Of a stretch of 64,000 nt of DNA, positions 55,363 to 64,000 are shown one piece after another. Positions within the stretch are counted from its first letter, which is position 1. The number at the start of each line of letters is the position of its first letter. This stretch comes from Prunus persica. Lineage: Eukaryota; Streptophyta; Magnoliopsida; Rosales; Rosaceae. A program made the position numbers and the translations under genes. The notes beneath the pieces were generated by a model. That model ran no database searches. It saw nothing but the letters and a program-made list of their open reading frames with translations, and had not been told where the DNA came from. The stretch lies in NCBI RefSeq assembly GCF_000346465.2, contig NC_034015.1, positions 1,928,463-1,992,462 on the forward strand, given 5' to 3'.

Positions 55363-56260
55363 AATGCTTGAATGTAACCGAACTCTAATTTTAACAAGAG
55401 TGAGATGAAATCAAAATGTGAAATTGATATGTAACAAACACTAGTGTTTCGGAATCCACCCTAAAGAATCCTACCCATGTTCATAGACACTCAAGTGATG
55501 AACTCTAAATGTGTTGATGAAGCTGTTTGCAATTAAGACCGGGTCTAGTTGCTTAAGGTGCATTGATTCTCTCTAATATAAGTAAAGTGCAGGGCTAGTG
55601 CTACAATACTTGTGCCTTCCCTATAATCAATCTAGGTGTGCTTAGTATCGATTTAATTACAATAAAAACCCATTAAGTTGAAAGAGACTATGAACATCAC
55701 AAGAACCCTAATAGTATAATGTTTACATGAGGCATTCAAGAAACCAATTCACATGGATGATTCTTACTTCATCCATTTGTTGCTTAGGAAGACATGATGG
55801 TACATATAATCCCAACAACCTCAAGAAGCATGCTTTTCAAACGTGATCAATCAAAGAAAAACATACATCAAGGATATATTATTTTAGTGAATGAGAATTC
55901 ATCAATAATATCTAGAAATTCATACACTCAAACATCAAAATAATAGAGTATTCATGTTTAGGGCTTCAACCTAAGCCCTAGCTATGGAGTTTAGTTCCTC
56001 TACTTATTTCAAACACAAATTCGAAATAAAACTAGAAAGGGTTTACAGATTTTGTGAAAGTGATGGAAGCTCAAGGTCTTCAATGGTGGAAACCTTCTTC
56101 TCCTTCTTGCTTGGCTGCCCTTGTCTTCCTCCTCTAGCTCTCTAGCTCCAAAATCTCCTCCAATCTCTGCAAAATTGAATAATCCGTTCAAATGTGGTTG
56201 ATGCCTTCTCTATGCTCCCCCTCTCTCTCCTCCTTTCCAATTCACCCATCAATATTAAAC
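55363..56260. repeat. Right part of the LTR-like repeat, no gene
   Basis: Continuation of the repeat at 49865-50311 after removing Copia 3. A/T-rich with a few short frames on the minus strand (56009-56191, 56142-56342) and no recognised domain. Confidence 0.4.
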
Positions 56261-56264
56261 TCAT

Positions 56265-56429
56265 TGTTGTAAAAGTGGAGTCCCCAAAATGCCCCCCTAA
56301 ATGCCTATAAATAGGGCTTCCCTTACTTGTAAGAACACACATTCAGAACACATATTAGAATGTGAAATCAGTTTCCATTCCCTTCTCTCTCTCCCAATTT
56401 CCTCTCCATAATCTCTTAGTTTTACAACA
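56265..56429 (+). mobile_element. Short Copia-type LTR (165 bp)
   Basis: Begins TGTTGT and ends ACAACA, with TATA box CCTATAAATAGGGC at about 56297-56310. The PBS-like CGTTATCAGCACGAG at 56430-56444 follows at once, the same as in the relic at 12.6 kb. I see no partner LTR downstream in the window. Confidence 0.7.
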
Positions 56430-56851
56430 CGTTATCAGCACGAGTCTTTAACCGGCTGAGTTCTGTGATGAAACCCATTTAGATAAACCAACAGCAGCAA
56501 GCAACAAATATCAAAATCACATCACCAGCTCTGATCAGTATTTCAGAATCTCTGATTTCTTGATCCCAGAAATTGATCAAGACACCCAGTTCGAAACCAA
56601 GCCCCAGATTGCTCACCCAAAACCAACCCAGTTTTGTACAGAGCCACACGGATTGCTTGCCAGTGTCCTGCCATGCCACCACAGTGAGGCCCTCGACAGC
56701 AAAAGCGCCAAGCGCACCCAACAAAGAGACCAAAGGGCATGATCAATTCATAGTTCCTGGAGATAGAAAATATGATATCTGAAAAAAAAAAAAAAAAAAA
56801 AAGAACCAGACAGTTTCATCTTTGGGTAAAATCGATTCTTGGCTAACTGGC

Positions 56852-57030
56852 ATGGCTATGCTTCTTAAGGCTTGCGTGGCTTCTCTCACACAAGCTTCTA
56901 CTGCTCACCATAAGCACTTCCTGGCTCCATCTGCATTCAACTTCAGCACATCAGGAGCGGCAGGAGACCTTTGAGCTGGCTGTTGCTGAGGTCCAGGGCC
57001 GTATTGAAGGCAACGTCGACTAGCCATCCA
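56852..57030 (+). other. Possible captured host coding fragment, unidentified
   Basis: A frame opens ATGGCTATGCTTCTTAAGGC and reads MAMLLKACVASLTQASTAHH, then FLAPSAFNFSTSGAAGD, a Ser/Ala-rich start resembling an organelle transit peptide. It breaks near 56972, and FELAVAEVQGRIEGN follows in another frame. I do not recognise the gene. Confidence 0.35.
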
Positions 57031-57143
57031 AGGGCTTAAGCCTCATCGCATTATCACACTTCTCACCAGCAAAAGAGAAGCAAAAGCCAAAACGAAACAG
57101 AGGAAGCAAAATCCACTTTTTTTGTCTGATCGATCAGCCATCA

Positions 57144-57840
<697 letters not shown>

Positions 57841-57984
57841 AAGCGATAAGATCTCTGCTCCCTTATCTTCTCTATTATTTCATATTATATTTATCTGCTT
57901 TACTTTTACTAACCATTAACAAAAATGGACCCTTGGTAATACTAAACATATTATCAGTGGGAGACCATTACTAATATTAACATT

Positions 57985-58575
57985 TTTCTTATTTTATTCG
58001 GTGGTGGTTTTAACCCCACATTTATTTTATTTACTGTATGGTGTAGGTTTATTACCCATATAACAGTATTTATTTAAAAGGGTGGTGCGGGTTTATCGTC
58101 CACGCCTTTACTTTTATTTAAATGTATGGAGCAGAATTAGTGCTCATACAAGCACGTTTACTTTACCGCAAATTTACTTTTTCTTAAAGTATGACGAGGA
58201 ATTGAACCTCATACTTTATGAAATTTACTTTATGAAATTTACTTTACCGCACATTTATTTTATTTACTGTATGGTGTAGGTTTATTACCCATACAACAGT
58301 ATTTATTTAAAAGGGTGGTGCGGGTTTATCGTCCACGCCTTTACTTTCATTTAAATGTATGGAGCAGAATTAGTGCCAATACAAGCACAATTTACTTTAC
58401 CGCACATTTAATTTTATTTAAGGTATGGTGCGGGATTAACGTCCATACAGCAAGCAATTTAATTTACCGCACATTTACATTTATTTAAAAGGGTGGTGCG
58501 GGTTTATCGTCCACGCCTTTACTTTTATTTAAATGTATGGTGCGGGTTTATCGTCCATACCAGTAATTTATTTAC
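57985..58575 (+). repeat. Higher-order repeat with TGGTGCGGGTTTATCGTCCA
   Basis: GGGTGGTGCGGGTTTATCGT followed by CCACGCCTTTACTTT occurs at about 58080, 58314 and 58495. It alternates with variants such as ATGGTGTAGGTTTATTACCC (58038, 58270), ATGGAGCAGAATTAGTGC (58124, 58360) and ATGGTGCGGGATTAACGTCC (58424). Each is bounded by TTTACTTTACCGCACATTTA. Many units have the self-complementary form TATGG…CCATA. Confidence 0.8.
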
Positions 58576-58634
58576 CAGCAATTTATTTTATGGATTAAAT
58601 GTGCTGTATGATGAGTTTTTACAGTAAGCAGATC

Positions 58635-59470
58635 AGGACCAGAAGTTCCTTGATCCTCATCATACAATTACATCAGGACTTGAAGATCCTTGATGATGAT
58701 ATTAATATGAGAGCTGGCAGTCTCTCCGGTACTGTATTTGTAAACATGTGATCGGACTTAAGGGTCCTTGATCCCTGAGATGTAAATAAGGACCTAGAGT
58801 TCCTTAATGATGTAACAGTACCGTATTGGTTCATAGTGCCGTACACATTGATGATAACTGTACTGGCAGATGAATAGATACGTATTCATGACTTGATGAA
58901 TAGTACTATTCACATGAATAGTGACGTATGCATAAATATGAACCATTTTGGGTAAACCGTCACTATATACAAAAGGGAACCTGCAGTTCCTTAAACTCAT
59001 GGATGAGCAATTAAATGAGATGCCAGAAGTTCCTCCAAATATGGACAATTATGTAAGGGCTTGAAGTCCCGAAATATGTACAGAAAATTAAAAAAATGTC
59101 CATACCATGAGAATATGTGGCTTTGGCCTGAAGTTCAAAATTTAACAGTGTTGAGAACCTGAAGTTCCAACAATTAAATGGACAACCCTTGAGGTATTAT
59201 TGCAAATTGTGGTACGCCACATATCTCTTTGGCATAAGAGAATGATGAATTGAGGCTCCCCACATATTTTGTTATATTTGGGCCGGAAGCTCATGAACCC
59301 AAATATATGAGATATTAGCGTGACTTTTACTCAATTCATATTTCATGTCCATTTTGAAAAGGGCAAATAAATTCTGAGTTTGTGCCTTGGCCAAAAGTTC
59401 CGGGCTACCATGCAATTTGGGAGAATCAATGTGGTTATTTGAACCTATAAGGCACAAGGTTCCAAACCGT
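58635..59470 (+). repeat. Array of GGACCTGAAGTTCC-type imperfect palindromes (Copia leader)
   Basis: About a dozen copies at roughly 58635, 58675, 58754, 58789, 58974, 59020, 59055, 59124, 59152, 59279, 59385 and 59450. Forms include AGGACCAGAAGTTCCTT, AGGACTTGAAGATCCTT, GGAACCTGCAGTTCCTT and GAACCTGAAGTTCC. Most can form a short hairpin. The same motif in inverse fills the leader of the Copia relic at 11985-12260. Confidence 0.75.
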
Positions 59471-60109
59471 CATTTTGAAAAGACGTAAAAAACCACAGGT
59501 GCAAATTTTAAGAATGTGCGCAATTATTATAACAGGAAAGGAGCAAGTTGAAACGCAGTTGCTCCAATCAAGTTTTGCAAAGGCCATATCTATAGGAGGA
59601 AATATGCCTACAGTTTCCAGGATCCCAATATTATCTCAGATCCCCATATTATCTTTTTCTTTCCTAGAGTCCAAAACTTCACATGGCCTCTGATAATGCA
59701 TGTCGGCACTTTCGGCGTTTTCAAGTATTATTTTTGTCAAAAGCCGATCTTGCTTTGTGGATTTCACGGAGCTACTTTTTCAAAAGTATCCCGAGAATCT
59801 CGCAATTTTCCTATGGTTAATTTGAAATTCACTGGTTCTACCTATTCATTGTATTTGTGTATAAATGTGTTACTAACGAAATTTTCTTTGCAGAAGACAT
59901 CCAGTTCTCTCCATACCTAGTGATGCGATATCTACTTGTTTTTCTTATCAGTGAGCACTTAATATGCCCGAGAAGCAAGACTATCTCTGATCATCCATTC
60001 AGGAAGCGAGACTATCCCTGATCACGTTTCCGCCACATCAGGGAACTGTGAAGGCGACCTTATGCTCTAATCTCCGGAAGTTCTTCTAGACTAGGATAAA
60101 TGAGAGCTG
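59471..60109. other. Inter-repeat region, no gene recognised
   Basis: Short open frames (59475-59693, 59696-59920) without recognisable domains. A near-duplicated phrase around GAAGC(A/G)AGACTATC(T/C)CTGATCA occurs at about 59970 and 60004. Probably part of the degenerate Copia internal region. Confidence 0.4.
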
Positions 60110-60193
60110 GTTGTTTGCTCCCACCAGCTTCCTTCCTTGATTGCTGAGCTTGTTGTCTGCTCCCACCAGCTTCCTTCCTTGATTGCTTACCTT
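60110..60193. repeat. 42-bp tandem duplication
   Basis: GTTGTTTGCTCCCACCAGCT plus CCTTCCTTGATTGCTGAGCTT is repeated once with a 42-base offset. Confidence 0.85.
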
Positions 60194-60682
60194 CTCTTGC
60201 AATCAATATCACATTATTTTTGCATTATTTCTCTTTTTATAACTCTCTGTTCATAAGGGATTTTATTTCTTTAGAATGAACATCTGAAGAATGAATCCAT
60301 GCAGTGATCCTAACTCTGAGAGTTATTTGTTTTTGACAGAGAAAAGAATTGTGATTTTTGCTCTTGCAGGATATAACAAGATCATCAAGCGATACTTTAT
60401 ATTTACTGGGCCGATACGAGCTTGAATGATACTTGAGAAAAGTTTCTCCCACCTAAGGATGTAAGCAATACTTGTGTTATTTTATGCTTATATACCTATT
60501 TGATATTTTATCTTGAAAGGTAACCAAATGGGAAGATAAGTCCGTTCCAAAAGAATGGCTTGTATGTATCCATGAATTATTAATGCAAATTTTACAGATT
60601 GCAAGTTGGATACATTGATAATACACTGCACAGATTAATGTACCATAAGAACAGAATATGGGTATAGCAGTGATCAGTATGA

Positions 60683-61205
60683 TGCACGCCTGTTGCGTAG
60701 CAAATGATATGGATTGAAGTCCCGAAAGGACAATCCTTTGACATGTCAATATTGATATTATGCACGCCTAATGCGTAGCAAATTATATGGGTTAAAGTCC
60801 CAGAAATTAATTGACATGTATGTATTAATCTGTGGCATGCCTGCAGCATGACAGATATATGGGTGCACGCCTGTTGCGTAGCAAATGATATGGATTGAAG
60901 TCCCGAAAGGACAATCCTTTGACATGTCAATATTGATATTATGCACGCCTAATGCGTAGCAAATTATATGGGTTAAAGTCCCATAATATGGGTTAAAGTC
61001 CCAGAAATTAATTACGCCTGTTGCGTAGCAAATGATATGGATTGAAGTCCCGAAAGGACAATCCTTTGACATGTCAATATTGATATTATGCACGCCTAAT
61101 GCGTAGCAAATTATATGGGTTAAAGTCCCATAATATGAGTTAAAGTCCCAGAAATTAATTGACATGTATGTATTAATCTGTGGCATGCCTGCAGCATGAT
61201 AGATA
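60683..61205. repeat. Three-copy tandem array of about 150-181 bp with internal dimer
   Basis: CACGCCTGTTGCGTAGCAAA occurs at 60684, 60865 and (ACGCC…) 61014. Each is followed about 75 bp later by CACGCCTAATGCGTAGCAAA and by ATTGAAGTCCCGAAAGGAC or GGTTAAAGTCCCAGAA, which are further GAAGTCC-type motifs. The minus-strand open frames in this array are repeat by-products. Confidence 0.88.
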
Positions 61206-61744
61206 TATGGGTTCTAAATGTTCCAACTCTCTAAATAGAGATTATCCACGCCCTACTGCTAAATAACGCTCCAATGAAGGTTATAATCCACATTCTCACA
61301 TAATAAAAGCCCCATGAAGTGGCTTGGGTACCCAAAAGCAAATAAATGCTTATAATTGATGCATGCGCATGCACATGAGAATGGTGGGATCATGAATTGA
61401 TGAATGACAATTTTTGGTTTTGGAGTAGCTACTCAAATCATCAATGGGCTGTGTTGATTGGAACTACGTTCAATTATTAAATGTCGACAATATCATTGGC
61501 CAAAATGGAACGAGGTAATTCCATTATAAATGAGAATGAACGTGAAAGAACAAACCCACAATACGAACCCCAAAATTTGTTAATACTGAATTTATACTTG
61601 GGTGTTCGGAATAAAAGGGAATATACCTACTTTGTATGACACACTGTTTGTAGCAGAAACAAGGAATGTTGGGTTTTCTCCATATTTACAGATTCAATTG
61701 TCCCCCCCCCCCCCCTCTTATTACACAATTACGGAGACCAACAT
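61206..61744. other. Unassigned stretch ending in a C14 run
   Basis: No gene or domain recognised. A homopolymer of 14 C occurs at 61702-61715, about 30 bp before the start of the duplicated block at 61745. Confidence 0.6.
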
Positions 61745-61859
61745 AGCAGGGACGCCTGCCAAAGACGCAAAAATCAGGCTGGGCCCCCATTACCTTCTGC
61801 GAGGAAAAGAAAGTGGTGTCATTCTCCCCCATGACGACCCACTCATTATCCGTGTGGAC

Positions 61860-62943
61860 ATTTCTAACTTCGACGTTGGGCGTATCCTGTGGACACTGGC
61901 AGCTTGGTCAGTGTGATGTTTGCTGATGCCTTCAACGATCTCCAAGTCCCTACTCACTTGCTCGACCAAAGCATCACACCTCTTGTGAGCTTCTCTAGCG
62001 ATGTTGTTCAGCCTATTAGAAGCATCCACCTTTCTATCTCTATTGGTTTAGCACCCCAGGGAATAATGGTCACCACTCCATTTCTCATTGTTGATTCCCC
62101 CACAGCTTACAATTGCATCCTCAGACGCCCTGCCTTGGCACAAATGAAGGTTTTCATTTCCACACATATGCTACTGCTGAAGTTCCCTACCCCCCATGGC
62201 ACGGGCACAGTGCGTGGCAACCAACTTAGCGCCCCGAGATGCTATGCTTCAGTAGTCAAATCCACCAATCGCCAACTCAAGGGTGAGGCCCTTAGAGTAA
62301 CCAAGGCCCCAGCCCCTCCCCGAGCCGCCACTCAACGACCTGAAGACCATAGGGAGGAATCTATCACCCAGCAGGCCGAACCTGTGGAAGACCTTGAGCT
62401 TGTTAGCCTCCGTGACGACAGCTCGGATCGGCACCTCCCTTTCACTAGAGCTTCACTCTGACCTCATAGCCTTCCTTCGCCTAAACTCCGAGGTCTTCAC
62501 ATGGTCTTACAACGATATGCCTAACATATCACCTGATATCATTTCTCATCGGCTAAGCATTAATCCTATAGTCCGACCCATTCTGCAGAAGCATTGTGCC
62601 TATGACCTAGAGAGGTACGAGGCCATGAAGGCGGAGGTGGACAAGTTGAGCAGCATTGGGTTCATCAAGAGGGTGGACTATCTCACCTAGCTGGCTAATG
62701 TGGTGATGGTCCGCAAACCACAGAAAGGCTGGTGCATGTGTGTAGACTACACCAACCTTAATCGGGCTTGCCCAAAAGATAGCTTCCCTCAACCTCGAAT
62801 CGATCAGCTTGTTGACGCCACAACTGGCCACGCCCTTCTTAGCTTCATGGATGCCTACTATGGGTACAATCAGATCTTCATGCACCCTGATGACCAGGCC
62901 CACATATAATTCATTACCGATCGTGGCCTCCACTGCTATAAGG
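61860..62943 (+). pseudogene. Gypsy 3 protease-RT, copy C
   Basis: Identical to 44265-45348: the protease ORF to 62461 (VDTGSLVSVMFADAFND), RT pieces DMPNISPDIISHRL and VDYTNLNRACPKDSF, stops at 62690 and 62909, and then the fusion point after HCYKV. No LTR or gag accompanies this copy, because the duplication starts inside the gag-protease linker. Confidence 0.85.
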
Positions 62944-63860
62944 TGCAAGTTCAATCATCCGAAGGACAAACTGGCTGCAAATGATATGTGGATTTTTCAA
63001 GAGTTAACTGTCATCTGGACCTATTCCCTATTTTATTATGATATGATGCACTACTCTGGTTTTTGGTTGCTTCAGAAAATGCTGATGTTTTTGCCTTACC
63101 TAAGAGGCCTTTTGAACCCCCATGTGCAGTAAGATATATTTCCATTACATTTTTGGCGTGCATTATCTATCTATCTATGATGTAGATTTGCTTATATTCC
63201 ATTTTCATAACTTTTAAACAGTTTCACTTGAAAACGGGGCAATGTAAGTTTGGTGCAACTTGCAAATTTCATCACCCGAAAGATATCCTGATACCATCAG
63301 CGGAGCAAGAGAATACAACTGGAGAAACTGGGACAACTATTCAGCTGGAGGGAACTAGATTTGCTGTGAAGGCTCCTGTTTCATTCAGCCCTGCACTATC
63401 ATTTAACTCCAAGGGTTTTCCTGTAAGACTGGTAAGGACGAAGCAACGCATGAGCCTCTTATTATTCTATTTGCATTACTTCCAGATTTTTAGTTACTTC
63501 TTTTTTCTTTTGATTTAACAGCTTTTTGATGTTGTAAATTTATGTTGATCATGTATCTTTTGCTTCTAACAGGGTGAACCCGATTGTCCATTCTACCTAA
63601 TTGGAAGGTCAGCATATGAATAGTTTCGTTGGATTATATTGTGATAAAAGTAAAAGATGACTGAGAATTCTTAAATGGATTTTGTCTTCTAAATCAGTTG
63701 CAAGTATGGGGCCACTTGGGCACGACTTAGGAGAAAGAAAAAGGCACTATTAGACGATCTTGTTGCTGCGTCCACCACACACTCAGCGCAGTCGGCAATA
63801 CCTCCTATGTGAGGAGAAGCCCATGTAGAGAATTTTGTAGTTGGTAATGTCCAAGTTTGT
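62944..63860 (+). pseudogene. CCCH zinc-finger gene, copy C (3' exons only)
   Basis: Identical to copy B from 45349 onward: CKFNHPKDKLAAND, the frameshifted ERPFEPPC region, TGQCKFGATCKFHHPKD (63234-63431), EPDCPFYLIG (about 63577-63607) and KKKALLDDLVAAS (about 63738-63775). It has no 5' exons. Non-functional. Confidence 0.82.
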
Positions 63861-63944
63861 AATCAGTGATCTTATGGCGTGAATTCTTTATAAAATACTG
63901 CAACATAAAAAAGTGCATTCATGTGATCCACCAGTACTTGGCCT

Positions 63945-64000
63945 CTTTTCCCGTGCATCAGGGTCTTCATGTGATTTGATAATCAACTTGAGTTGAAATT
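63945..64000. repeat. Fold-back hairpin copy C, first arm, cut by window end
   Basis: CCGTGCATCAGGGTCTTCAT and onward is identical to 46355-46405, the start of the left arm of hairpin B. Confidence 0.8.

Larger units (their letters stand above)
61745..64000 (+). repeat. Segmental duplicate of 44150-46405 (copy C)
   Basis: Every position I compared is identical to 44150-46405 at an offset of 17595 bases, including Gypsy 3 protease/RT frames with the same stops, the Gypsy-CCCH junction, CCCH exons and introns, and the beginning of the hairpin. It continues beyond the window. Identity over at least 2.2 kb of non-coding and broken coding sequence implies a very recent duplication or an assembly duplication. 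Confidence 0.9.

Noticed and set aside
60592..61186. Minus-strand frames of 112 and 142 codons with repeated peptides
   Set aside because: They arise from the 150-181 bp tandem array. The repeated peptide merely mirrors the DNA repeat.
60683..61205. CRISPR-like repeat-spacer array
   Set aside because: The window is plant nuclear DNA, and the whole 150-181 bp unit is repeated, not a short repeat with unique spacers.

Overview
The window is plant nuclear DNA, almost certainly from a eudicot. Splice sites are GT/AG, introns are A/T-rich, and the recognisable genes are plant families (NAC, tapetal bHLH, HUA1-type CCCH, MATE/DTX45, MDHAR, XRCC3). Transposons dominate and lie inside one another. 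The overall look suggests a woody Rosaceae genome, but that is an impression, not something proved here. The only ordinary host gene that appears intact is a four-exon NAC transcription factor gene at 27.8-29.7 kb on the minus strand.

Region by region. 1-0.8 kb: exons of a DTX45-like MATE transporter. 2.3-10.5 kb: a composite Mutator-like (MULE) region. It holds two related unknown ORFs, a 1.1 kb GGAAAATT-type repeat, six phased TCCCGCC sites, an intronless RAD51-paralog (XRCC3) copy with one stop codon, and an internally deleted transposase. CAATA-rich repeats separate these modules. Its right end sits inside a minus-strand Copia relic (10.5-14.3 kb), and the LTR of that relic is split by a Pack-MULE carrying the N-terminal part of a bHLH10/89/91-type gene. 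14.3-16.3 kb: a Harbinger MITE containing another long-TIR element. 17.2-19.9 kb: CCCH zinc-finger pseudogene copy A, a long fold-back hairpin, and one end of a Harbinger-like element. 20-25.45 kb: a second MULE with a decayed MURA-type transposase and an intact convergent GRF-zinc-finger/transmembrane gene. 25.45-27.4 kb: a Gypsy relic that removed the right end of that MULE.

30-31.4 kb: the SANT/Myb ORF of a PIF/Harbinger element, cut by a Gypsy element (31.4-38.1 kb) that has LTR, PBS, gag, protease, RT and RNase H but no integrase or 3' LTR. 38.1-40.9 kb: a Harbinger MITE fragment abutting a defective Harbinger that appears to be its relative. 41-46.7 kb: CCCH copy B, with a third Gypsy in its intron and a direct Gypsy-RT/CCCH fusion. 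46.8-48.8 kb: a further Harbinger-like element. 50.3-55.4 kb: a young, structurally complete Copia element (460-bp LTRs with 3 differences, ATTCT target duplication, 1351-codon polyprotein) inside an older LTR-like repeat. 56.3-61.7 kb: a short-LTR Copia-like unit holding monodehydroascorbate reductase exon sequence and several repeat arrays. One of these is a leader array of GAAGTTCC-type imperfect palindromes, also found in the 12-kb Copia relic. 61.7-64 kb: CCCH/Gypsy copy C, which reads as identical to copy B over about 2.26 kb and runs off the window.

The transposon genes are mostly broken. Likely still complete are the Copia polyprotein, the GRF-TM gene and the NAC gene. The most unusual item is the MULE-like region carrying an XRCC3 recombinase paralog together with two mutually related unknown ORFs.
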